Assembly: GCA_022843925.1 (NCBI GenBank)
Contig: JALHMS010000002.1
Coordinates: 290,152 to 354,151, forward strand
Origin: Burkholderiales bacterium
GTDB taxonomy: Bacteria; Pseudomonadota; Gammaproteobacteria; Burkholderiales; Ga0077523
Direction of reading: 5' to 3'
DNA: 64,000 nucleotides
Shown here: positions 51,801-59,794 of the stretch, piece by piece
Numbering within the stretch: the stretch's first letter is position 1
Layout of the letters: each line of letters begins with the position of its first letter
Program-made: the position numbers and the translations under genes
Notes under the pieces: model-generated
The model's database searches: none
The model's input: the letters and a program-made list of their open reading frames with translations, nothing else
What the model was told of the DNA's origin: nothing

Positions 51801-53930
51801 ATGGCGACGCTGGCGTTGGAGACGGGGGCGCCCATCGCCGTCGTGACGGTGCCGCCGCTGCGCGAGGATCTCCGCCTGCATCCGGCGGCGCCGCAGCGCG
51901 ACGGTTCGCCGGCCTGGACGCTGCACGATCCCGTCACGAATCGCTTCTACCTCATCGGCTGGCCGGAGTTCGAGATGCTCTCGCGCTGGCGGATGCGCAC
52001 GCCGGGTCGCATCGCCGCCTCGACCTCGGACGAGACACCGCTCGATGTCGACGAGTCCGATGTGCTCCGGCTCGCCGTGTTCCTGCAGACCTATCAGCTC
52101 GTGAGCGTGACGAACGCCGACGGGGTCGCCAGGCTGGGTCGCATGGCCGCAGCGCGCCGCGAGGGACCCCTGCGTTGGCTGCTGCACCACTATCTGTTCT
52201 TCCGCATCCCGCTCGTGCGGCCGCAGGCCTTCCTGCGCGGCGCGCTGCCGTGGATCGCGTTCGTGTTCGCGCCGTGGTTCCGCTGGCTGGTCGTGGGTTG
52301 CACGGCAGGCGGGCTCCTGCTCGCCGCGCGGCAGTGGGACACCTTCGTCCACACGTTCAGCGACACGCTGAGCCTGGAGGGCCTCGCGGGGTATCTCATC
52401 GCGCTCGCCTTCGCGAAGACCCTGCACGAACTCGGGCACGCCTTCACGGCCACGCGGCTCGGCGTGCGTGTCGGCCACATGGGGCTCGCCTTCCTCGTGC
52501 TCTGGCCGATGCTCTACACGGACACGTCGGAGTCGTGGAAGCTCGCCGACCGGCGCGACCGCTTCCGGATCGCGGCAGCCGGCATGGCCACGGAGTTCTC
52601 GCTCGCGGGATTCGCGACGCTCGCCTGGAGTCTGTGCGACGACGGCGCGCTGCGCAGTGCGCTCTTCTTCCTCGCGACGACGAGCTGGGTGCTGACCGTG
52701 GGCATCAACGCGAGCCCGTTCATGCGGTTCGACGGGTATTTCCTGCTGTCCGATGCGCTCGACATGCCCAACCTCCACGAGCGCGCCTTCGCGATCGCAC
52801 GGGCCCGCCTGCGCCGCTCGCTCCTCGGCTGGAGCGATGCCGATCCCGAGACCTTCCCGCCGACGACCACGCGGTTCCTCGTGGCGTTCGCGTGGCTCAC
52901 GTGGATCTACCGGCTGCTCGTGTTCGTCGCCATCGCGGTGGCCGTGTACCACCTCTTCTTCAAGCTCCTGGGCATCTTCCTGTTCGCGGTGGAGATCGGC
53001 TGGTTCGTGATTCGCCCGCTGTTCGCGGAGTTCTCCGTGTGGCGCGGGCGGCGCGACGAGATCGCGCCATCCCGCCGATGGTGGCTGATCGGCGCGCTGG
53101 GTCTCATCTTCCTCGTGGTCGTGGTGCCGTGGCGCACGAGCGTGCACGCGCCCGGATGGATGCACGCCGACCGGCAGCTCGTCGTCTACAGCCCGTTGCC
53201 GGCCCGCGTGGCTTCGCTGCGCGGGGAGGGGCCCGTCGCGGCCGGCGAAGCCATCGCCGTGCTCGACTCGCCCGACCTGCGCCTCCGCGCAGCACAGTAC
53301 GAGCGCCTCGCCGATGCCCTCGCGCTGCAACTGGACCAGGCGGTCGGCCGACGCGACGGCACCGAGCGGCGGGCCGTGTTCGCCCGCCAGTGGGCGGAGC
53401 AGGCGGAGGAGGCCCGCGCCCGCCGCACGGAGCTGGCACGACTCGAACTGCGGGCGCCGTTCGCAGGGCATCTCACCGACATCGATCACACAGCCGGTGC
53501 CGGCGTCTGGGTCAACGGGGAGCAACCGCTCGCCGTGCTCGTCGACGATGCCCTCTGGGTCGTCGATGCCTATGCCGATCAGCGCGACGTCGCCCGACTT
53601 TCCCTCGGCGCGGAGGCGACGTTCCATCCGGCCGGGGATCCGTTCGGGGCCCGCACCGGCCGCGTGGTCGGGATCGATGGCACCCGTACGCTGCGGCTTC
53701 CGGAGCCACTCCTCTCGACGGCCTTCGGCGGCGCCATTCCGGTGCTCCAGGGGGGCGAGGGACGCGTCCCTCGCGATGCCCTCTACCGCGTGCGCATCGC
53801 GCTCGATGGCGCGCCGCCGGCCGCAGCCGTCCGCGGCGGATCGGTGGTCATCGCGGGTGCGCGGCGCAGCCTGGCGCTCGACGTTTTCGAAGGGGTCGCG
53901 GAGATCGCGATCCGCGAAAGCGGGTTCTGA
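51801..53930 (+). CDS. M50 (site-2) metalloprotease fused to HlyD-like adaptor
   Basis: A 709-residue membrane protein resembling 'peptide zinc metalloprotease' (YydH-like) proteins. Residues ~35-120 recall a PqqD-like/winged-helix peptide-binding domain (WTLHDPVTNRFYLIGWPEFE). Membrane helices from ~150 enclose the zinc motif KTLHELGHAF (His209, Glu210, His213), and the third ligand region is NASPFMRFDGYFLLSD (Asp311). After the last helix (about 445-463) comes a periplasmic adaptor part with VVYSPLPARVASLRGEGPVA and ELRAPFAGHLTDIDHTAGAG as lipoyl-like halves, then a beta-barrel. It ends the operon, 7 bp after the previous gene. All catalytic residues are present, so cleavage of a membrane-inserted substrate is plausible; the giant protein's N-terminus is the natural candidate (inference). 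Confidence 0.88.
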   Translation: MATLALETGAPIAVVTVPPLREDLRLHPAAPQRDGSPAWTLHDPVTNRFYLIGWPEFEMLSRWRMRTPGRIAASTSDETPLDVDESDVLRLAVFLQTYQLVSVTNADGVARLGRMAAARREGPLRWLLHHYLFFRIPLVRPQAFLRGALPWIAFVFAPWFRWLVVGCTAGGLLLAARQWDTFVHTFSDTLSLEGLAGYLIALAFAKTLHELGHAFTATRLGVRVGHMGLAFLVLWPMLYTDTSESWKLADRRDRFRIAAAGMATEFSLAGFATLAWSLCDDGALRSALFFLATTSWVLTVGINASPFMRFDGYFLLSDALDMPNLHERAFAIARARLRRSLLGWSDADPETFPPTTTRFLVAFAWLTWIYRLLVFVAIAVAVYHLFFKLLGIFLFAVEIGWFVIRPLFAEFSVWRGRRDEIAPSRRWWLIGALGLIFLVVVVPWRTSVHAPGWMHADRQLVVYSPLPARVASLRGEGPVAAGEAIAVLDSPDLRLRAAQYERLADALALQLDQAVGRRDGTERRAVFARQWAEQAEEARARRTELARLELRAPFAGHLTDIDHTAGAGVWVNGEQPLAVLVDDALWVVDAYADQRDVARLSLGAEATFHPAGDPFGARTGRVVGIDGTRTLRLPEPLLSTAFGGAIPVLQGGEGRVPRDALYRVRIALDGAPPAAAVRGGSVVIAGARRSLALDVFEGVAEIAIRESGF

Positions 53931-54306
53931 CCGGGAGGCCGCATCCGGCATCCCGACGCGCCGCTGACATCGAATCCGTGGCGATTCCGGTGTGGCTCAC
54001 GCCATGAGCCTGCCGGCTTCTATCGTCCTCCCGTGCCCGCCGATTGCGGGCGTTCCAGGAGACATGGCGATGAGACCCTTCGATGATGTGCGGCTGGCGC
54101 GGGCGGCGCGGGTGGTGCGGGTGGTGCAAATGCGGCGGGTGGGGGGTGGTTCGGCGGCCGACCCTGCCATTGCAGTGCGGGTGCTACCGAGGCGCGGGCG
54201 CGATGGTTCGGTCGATCGCGACGTGCCGGCGATCTGGCGTCGGTCGCAGGCCCCGGCCGGGACCCGCTGAGCTTGGCGCCGGATCGGAAACCCGGCGCCG
54301 GAAACG
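53931..54306. other. Intergenic region after the export operon
   Basis: No gene is clear; it contains one small ORF with a good ribosome binding site (54070-54270) and ends at a hairpin shared with efp. Confidence 0.4.
54070..54270 (+). CDS. Possible small Arg-rich protein
   Basis: A 66-residue ORF starting MRPFDDVRLARAARVV. AGGAG at 54057-54061 is 8 bp from the ATG at 54070. The composition is strongly basic (many Arg, Val, Ala), which could be due only to high GC. No homolog is recognised. Confidence 0.25.
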   Translation: MRPFDDVRLARAARVVRVVQMRRVGGGSAADPAIAVRVLPRRGRDGSVDRDVPAIWRRSQAPAGTR

Positions 54307-54332
54307 AAACAGCCGCCCGAGGGCGGCTGTTT
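54307..54332. terminator. Hairpin between the export operon and efp
   Basis: A stem of 11 bp (AAACAGCCGCC/GGCGGCTGTTT) with a short loop, flanked on the minus strand by TTTCGTTT. It probably ends efp transcription and may also stop transcripts from the left. Confidence 0.8.
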
Positions 54333-54370
54333 GCTGCTACCTGCTTCGCGAGATGCCTGCAGCGTCGGGC

Positions 54371-54931
54371 TCAGCCCGTCACGCGCCGGCGGTACTCGCC
54401 CGTGCGCGTGTCGATCTCGATGCGGTCGCCGGTCGCGCAGAAGAGCGGGACGGAGACTTCGAAGCCGGTGTTGATCTTCGCGGGCTTCAGCACCTTGCCG
54501 GACGTGTCGCCGCGGACGGCGGGTTCGGTGTAGATGATCTCGCGCACGACCGACGACGGCATTTCCACGGAGATCGCGCGGCCCTGGTAGAACACGACCT
54601 CGCAGGGCAGGCCGTCTTCCAGGTAGTTGAGCGCGTCGCCCATGTTGTCCTTCTCGACTTCGAACTGGTTGTACTCGGCGTCCATGAACACATACATGGG
54701 GTCGGCGAAGTACGAGTACGTGCAGTCCTTGCGTTCGAGGTTGACGACTTCGAACTTGTCGTCGGCGCGGTAGACGGTTTCGGAAGTGGAACCCGAGAGC
54801 AGGTTCTTGAACTTCATCTTGACGACCGACGCATTGCGGCCGGACTTGCTGAATTCTGCACGCTGCACGACCAGGGCCTCGCTGCCGACCATGATCACGT
54901 TGCCCACGCGCAGTTCCTGAGCGATCTTCAT
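54371..54931 (-). CDS. efp: Elongation factor P
   Basis: A 186-residue translation factor that relieves ribosome stalling at consecutive prolines. The N-terminus [15 protein letters not shown] and the loop [10 protein letters not shown] place Arg at position 32, the residue that is rhamnosylated by EarP; other bacteria use Lys34 and EpmA. The earP gene is directly upstream on the same strand, so the activation mode is clear. The KOW-like N-terminal domain and two OB domains are complete; the C-terminus ends in [10 protein letters not shown]. Confidence 0.97.
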   Translation of the reverse strand: MKIAQELRVGNVIMVGSEALVVQRAEFSKSGRNASVVKMKFKNLLSGSTSETVYRADDKFEVVNLERKDCTYSYFADPMYVFMDAEYNQFEVEKDNMGDALNYLEDGLPCEVVFYQGRAISVEMPSSVVREIIYTEPAVRGDTSGKVLKPAKINTGFEVSVPLFCATGDRIEIDTRTGEYRRRVTG

Positions 54932-54974
54932 CTGGGTTCCTGGCTCGAAGCGGTTCGGGAAAAAAGGCGCGGGA

Positions 54975-56129
54975 TTATATCCGGGCGACCGCGAAGCGCA
55001 CCAGATTTTCCGAGAGGCTCCCCAAGGTCCGCAGGCGCGCGGCCCACGCGGCGGCGTTCGCGTCGATCTCCTCGCGCCATCCCCAGAAGCGCCGCCACGC
55101 GGTGCCCAGCACGGCGGCCGACGCCTCGTTGCGGTTCCACAGGCGCCAGAACTCTCGCAATGCCAAGACCGCGTCGGCTTCGAGATCCTCGCCGTACCGG
55201 CTCGCGAACGGGTGCAGCTTCGGCCAGTGCGCCCCCTCGTCCTGCGGATAGATCTGCCACACGAACGGCCGTTCGGCCCATTGGGCCCGCACGAAGGAGT
55301 CCTCGCCGCGCACGAAGTTGCAGTCCGAGAGCCAGAGGAGCCGGTCGTAGTCGTCGGGCGTGAGAAACGGCAGCACCCCCACTTCCAGGGCGCCGCGCAC
55401 GAAGCGTTCGCCCGGGCGCGCCTCATGCGTGCCGAGGAATCCGAGCACATCCGGGAGGACACGGCTTTCGGTGACGAGCAGCCGCGTCGGCAAGGCTTCG
55501 TCGGCCAGCGCCGTGAGCAATGCGGGGACGGCCGCACCGCCGTAGCCGAAGAGCGAGAGGGTCCGCGTGTCGAGCCCGGGCGGCGCCCAGCCCCATCGGA
55601 CCCAGAGCGACTCGCGGGCCGCACGGTCGCCCAGGAAGGCCTGGCGGCGCGCGGCGAGGTCGCGTTCGGCGAGCAGGCCGCCGGTGGCCGTGCCGAAGCC
55701 CGGGAAGAAGAAATGGCGGGTGAGCGGCAGCGTCGGGTGCGGCGAGGGCAGTCCGTGGCAGCCATCGACCCATTCCTCGGCGCTGAGGTATTCGAGATTG
55801 ATCCAGACGGGTGGCCGCGACCGGCGCGCCATGGCCGCGATGTACGCGTCCGGTGGCCGCGCGCCGAAGGCATCTACCACCACGTCGGCAGGTTCGGCGG
55901 CCTCTGCCGCTGCGGTCCAGTGGCGAATCTCGACGCCGTCCAGCGTCTGAACGGCGAGCCCCGGGTCCACTGCATGGACGAGACGATGGAACGTTCCGAG
56001 ATCGTCGACCCACACCCGCACCGCGAGCCCGTGCTCGGCTTGCAGTTCACGGGCGAGGCGCCACGTCACGGCGATGTCACCGAAGTTGTCGATGACGTTG
56101 CAGAAGAGATCCCAGCGGATCGCGCTCAC
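54975..56129 (-). CDS. earP: EF-P arginine-32 rhamnosyltransferase
   Basis: A 384-residue glycosyltransferase (GT-B fold) that transfers rhamnose from dTDP-rhamnose to Arg32 of EF-P. The start is GTG at 56129, giving [20 protein letters not shown]; no ATG precedes it in a sensible place. The Asp residues of DNFGD (about 14 and 18) match the catalytic acidic pair known in EarP. Other family segments are [20 protein letters not shown] and [20 protein letters not shown]. It overlaps nothing but is 43 bp from efp and surely co-transcribed. Confidence 0.93.
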   Translation of the reverse strand: MSAIRWDLFCNVIDNFGDIAVTWRLARELQAEHGLAVRVWVDDLGTFHRLVHAVDPGLAVQTLDGVEIRHWTAAAEAAEPADVVVDAFGARPPDAYIAAMARRSRPPVWINLEYLSAEEWVDGCHGLPSPHPTLPLTRHFFFPGFGTATGGLLAERDLAARRQAFLGDRAARESLWVRWGWAPPGLDTRTLSLFGYGGAAVPALLTALADEALPTRLLVTESRVLPDVLGFLGTHEARPGERFVRGALEVGVLPFLTPDDYDRLLWLSDCNFVRGEDSFVRAQWAERPFVWQIYPQDEGAHWPKLHPFASRYGEDLEADAVLALREFWRLWNRNEASAAVLGTAWRRFWGWREEIDANAAAWAARLRTLGSLSENLVRFAVARI

Positions 56130-56175
56130 GGACGAGACCTGCGCGATGCCGGCATCCGACGGGGCCGGGCGGCAG

Positions 56176-58281
56176 TCAGCGCGGCTGCGCCCGTTCGATG
56201 GCGGCCAGCACCGTGTCCCGGGTGAGCAGTTCCGGCAGCAGTTCCGGCGCGGCACCACCGGCGGGGTACATCGCGTACACCGGCACGCCGCTGCGGCCCA
56301 GGCGGGCCAGGGCGCGTGTGATCTCCTCGTCGCGCTGGGTCCAGTCGGCCCGCACGAGCGTGATGCCCGAAGCCGCGAAGGCCGCGCGGACGGCATTGGT
56401 CTCGAGCACCGTGCGCTTGTTCACCTGGCACGTCACGCACCACGCGGCGGTGAAGTCCACGAAGACCGGCCCCTGCGCGCGGGCGGCCGTCAGCGAGACC
56501 TCGGAGTAGGGCGCCCAACCCGCGGATGTTTTCGCAGCCTGAGGGACGCCTGAAGGCCAGGCGAACCAGAGCGCCGCGGCCAGCAGGGCGAGGCCCGCCG
56601 TCGCGCCACCGGCCGCCGACGACGCGGAGAACCGACGCCAGGCCCAGATCGCGGCGGCCACGAGCACGAGGCCCGCGAGCAGCTTCGCGCCGGCCGTCGG
56701 ACCGAGTTGTTCCCCGAGCACCCACACGAGCCAGACGACCGTCAGATACAGCGGAAAGGCGAGCAGCTGCTTCAGCGTTTCCATCCATCGGCCCGGCCGG
56801 GGCAGCCAGCGCGTCAGGCCCGGGGCGAACGACAGGAGCACGTAGGGAATGGCCATGCCCAGCGCCAGGGACGTGAACACGAGCATCGCCTCGGCGGCGG
56901 GTTGCGTGAGGGCGAAGCCCAGTGCCGCCCCCATGAACGGCGCGGTGCAGGGCGTCGCGACGGCCGTGGCGAGCAGCCCCCCGAGGAACGCTCCGAGGAG
57001 GCCGTTGCGGTCGCGGACGCTGCCGGCGGCGGACTGCACTGTGGCGCCCACTTCGAAGTAGCCGCTGAGATTGAGGCCCAGCAGGAAGAAGAGCACGGCG
57101 AGCGCTGCGACCACGGGAGGGGACTGGAGCTGGTAGCCCCAGCCGAGGGCCTCGCCGCTGGCGCGAAGCGCGATCAGCAGTCCGGCGACCGCCCAGAAGC
57201 ACACGATGATCCCCGCGGCGAAGGCGAGGCCGTGGCGTCGCAGGTCCGCGCGGTCGCCGTGGGCCTGCTCGACGAACCCGAGGATCTTGATCGAGACGAT
57301 GGGGAACACGCACGGCATCAGGTTGAGCACGATGCCGCCGCCGAACGCGAGGAGGAGGGCGGCCAGGAGTCCGAGCCCCGGTCCGCCGCCCGCCGCCGCG
57401 CGGATCTCGTCCGCACTCATGCCGGCGGAGGCCGCCCTCGCCTTCACCTTCGGAACCCCGCCGGGGTATGGCATCGAGACCTCGACGGCGCGTGCCCCGT
57501 CGAGAGCCGTGGCCACGAGCACGCCGTCGAGGCGGTCGATGCCGCCCGTGAATCCCGCCGCGGCGACGAGCCGCAGGCGTCCACCCGTGGCCGTCTTCTC
57601 GAAGGTCTGCGGAGACGGGTTGTCGATGACGTACGCCGTCAGCGGCAGGAAATCCAGTCGCTCCAGGCCGGGGGCCGTCACCTCCAGTTCGATGTGGGTG
57701 TCGGTCACCGTCACGGCGACGGGCGCGGCGGTTGCAGCGCCCGGCACCTGGGCGCGTGCCGCCTCGATGCGGGGTGCCCATGTCGCATCGACTGTGGCCG
57801 AAGGTGCCGTGGGTAGCGTCAGCGAGACGGTGGTGCCCCCGGGGATGCAGACGTCCTTGCAGATCAGCCAGTCGGCCTTCGCGACGATCGCGAGCGGCGT
57901 GCCCGGCGACCACGATGCCGGTACATCCAGCTCCGTCAGGAGGAGCACCTCGCCCTCGTAGCCGTAGTTCATCAGCGGGCCGACGGGCAGGCGCTCGGGA
58001 TGCGGCCACAGGATCGGCCCGGCCGTCGCGCCCCCGGGGAGGGTCCAGGCGATGCGTGTCGGCATCCCGGAATCGCCGGGGTACTTCCAGTAGGTGTGCC
58101 AGCCGGCCTCGTGCGCGAGCCGCAGGGCGACGGTCACGCGCGTGCCCGGGGCGATGACCGCATGCGAGGCCACCAGCTCGGCCTCGACATGGGGGGCCTG
58201 CACGGGGGCGGCGGAGAGCGGCGGGCTCGCGGTCGCGAGGGCGACGGCAAGGGCGAGGAACAGCAGGAGGAGGCGGATCAT
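56176..58281 (-). CDS. DsbD/ScsB-family thiol:disulfide interchange protein
   Basis: A 701-residue inner-membrane electron carrier that brings reducing power from cytoplasmic thioredoxin to periplasmic proteins. It starts MIRLLLLFLALAVALATA (signal peptide). The N-terminal domain, with HEAGWHTYWKYPGDSGMPTR and WLICKDVCIPGG (a Cys pair), is of the ScsB type rather than classic DsbD. The membrane part has the two redox cysteines in NLMPCVFPIVS and VATPCTAPFMG, with eight or so helices. The C-terminal thioredoxin domain has FTAAWCVTCQVNK. All six redox cysteines are visible. It lies 46 bp from earP on the same strand; functional connection is not obvious. Confidence 0.9.
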   Translation of the reverse strand: MIRLLLLFLALAVALATASPPLSAAPVQAPHVEAELVASHAVIAPGTRVTVALRLAHEAGWHTYWKYPGDSGMPTRIAWTLPGGATAGPILWPHPERLPVGPLMNYGYEGEVLLLTELDVPASWSPGTPLAIVAKADWLICKDVCIPGGTTVSLTLPTAPSATVDATWAPRIEAARAQVPGAATAAPVAVTVTDTHIELEVTAPGLERLDFLPLTAYVIDNPSPQTFEKTATGGRLRLVAAAGFTGGIDRLDGVLVATALDGARAVEVSMPYPGGVPKVKARAASAGMSADEIRAAAGGGPGLGLLAALLLAFGGGIVLNLMPCVFPIVSIKILGFVEQAHGDRADLRRHGLAFAAGIIVCFWAVAGLLIALRASGEALGWGYQLQSPPVVAALAVLFFLLGLNLSGYFEVGATVQSAAGSVRDRNGLLGAFLGGLLATAVATPCTAPFMGAALGFALTQPAAEAMLVFTSLALGMAIPYVLLSFAPGLTRWLPRPGRWMETLKQLLAFPLYLTVVWLVWVLGEQLGPTAGAKLLAGLVLVAAAIWAWRRFSASSAAGGATAGLALLAAALWFAWPSGVPQAAKTSAGWAPYSEVSLTAARAQGPVFVDFTAAWCVTCQVNKRTVLETNAVRAAFAASGITLVRADWTQRDEEITRALARLGRSGVPVYAMYPAGGAAPELLPELLTRDTVLAAIERAQPR

Positions 58282-58441
58282 GGGCCGGATTCTATCGGAG
58301 GGCCCTGAGACGCTGCCGAGCGCGGCGAGTTCGGCGCCGCGCACGTCGGCACCGGAAAGGGCGGGACCCCGGGAGATACGTGGGCGGCAGCGCGACGGAT
58401 GAGGCGATCCCCGCACGGGTGCGGAGATCGGGACCAGCCCG

Positions 58442-59794
58442 CTACTTCACGAAGCACCCGTAATCGTCCGGTTCGCCGTCCCTCGTGAACACGTCGCGGT
58501 CGAGGAAGACGGGTGTCACGCCGAGGCGGATGAACTTCTGACCCGACGGATCGACGTAGCCGGTCTCGCCCTTCGCGAGCGTGAAGAGTTCCGTCGACGC
58601 GCCCTTCAGCGTCACCGTGCCTTCGCGCACCTGCACGTAGGCGCCTGCCTCCGCGAAGGTCTCCTGCTGCAGCCCGAACAGATCATCCAGATCGACCTTC
58701 AGCTTGTCGGGCCGAGGCGCCGCATTGCGCTCGAAGTACGGCGGGACCTTGTCAAGCGGTTGGGGCGCCGCGCCGGCGGACGCGACGTTGAGCGCCTGAC
58801 CCTCGCACGCCGTCGCCTCGCCCTTGTCGTTGGTCACCACGTTGCAACCCTGCCAGTTCGCCAGCGACAGGCCACCGGGGGCATCGGCTTCCTTCGGCGC
58901 GTCGATGTCGGAGCATGCGTCGGTGCAGAGCGCGTCGAAGCCGGTACCGCGCACGCCGATCGTGGCCACGGCGGTGTTCACCTGGAACTGCCGGTTGTTG
59001 CTCCGCGCGATGAAGCCCGTGACAGCGCGCAGGCCACCGGTCAGCAGGCGGAAGACGACATTCCCTTTCTCCGGCCGCGACGGCTCGTACTGATAGCGCT
59101 CAACGGCGAAGCGGGTGTTCTCCTGCAGGACGACGCGCGTGCCGTCCTGGAAGACGAGCACGCCGAAGCTGCCCTTGCCCGTCGCGAGGATGTCCTCCGC
59201 GTACACCGGGTCCCCCGCGGCGAGTCCCCTCCCGGCGCGTGGCCCCGTGGCCGTCGTCAGCGTGCCCTGTACGGTGAGCAGCCGCGCGACGTAGCCCGGC
59301 GTCCGCGCGATCCGGGTGGCGACGCTCTTCGATTCGGCCGCGCAGTCGGCTTCGCAGATGCGGGTCACGAAGTCCGTCCCGCGGATCCCGATGGTGGCCG
59401 TGCCGGTGTTGACCTGGAACGCCGACGGACGGCGCTGGCCCAGGAGGCCTGTGATCGTCCGGAAGCCGCCCTTCAGGAGGCGGAGGATCGTGCTGTCGTT
59501 CGCTCCGTTGCCGTCGGCGGCGTAGCGATATCCCTCGATCTTCAGCTCGGTGCCGGGCCGCACGGTGAGCTTCGCGCCGTCGCGCAGTTCGATGATCGCG
59601 CGGCTGTCGGGCTGGCTGTAGAGCGTGTCTCCGGGCTGCACCGCACTGCCGCGGGCGACGATCCCCATGGACCCGCTGGCCCGCTGCACCGACACGACGC
59701 CCGTGACACTGGTGGCGCGGCCGGCCTCCTGGGCGATGGCGGCGAGCGGCGCGGCGAGGGTGACGGCCAGGAGGAACGAGGACAGGGTTCGCAT
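58442..59794 (-). CDS. Exported protein with two FecR domains
   Basis: A 450-residue exported protein. The start is ATG at 59794, which overlaps the preceding stop (TGATG); a GTG at 59803 is less likely. The signal peptide is SSFLLAVTLAAPLAAIA. Two FecR-type domains repeat the same signature: SAFQVNTGTATIGIRGTDF (first) and RQFQVNTAVATIGVRGTGFD (second), each preceded by an LxG-rich beta segment (LLKGGFRTITGLLG and LLTGGLRAVTGFIA). Each is followed by a Cys pair (ICEADC, LCTDACSDID). It lacks the usual helix linking FecR to a sigma factor. Together with the giant protein it forms a translationally coupled pair. Confidence 0.85.
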   Translation of the reverse strand: MRTLSSFLLAVTLAAPLAAIAQEAGRATSVTGVVSVQRASGSMGIVARGSAVQPGDTLYSQPDSRAIIELRDGAKLTVRPGTELKIEGYRYAADGNGANDSTILRLLKGGFRTITGLLGQRRPSAFQVNTGTATIGIRGTDFVTRICEADCAAESKSVATRIARTPGYVARLLTVQGTLTTATGPRAGRGLAAGDPVYAEDILATGKGSFGVLVFQDGTRVVLQENTRFAVERYQYEPSRPEKGNVVFRLLTGGLRAVTGFIARSNNRQFQVNTAVATIGVRGTGFDALCTDACSDIDAPKEADAPGGLSLANWQGCNVVTNDKGEATACEGQALNVASAGAAPQPLDKVPPYFERNAAPRPDKLKVDLDDLFGLQQETFAEAGAYVQVREGTVTLKGASTELFTLAKGETGYVDPSGQKFIRLGVTPVFLDRDVFTRDGEPDDYGCFVK

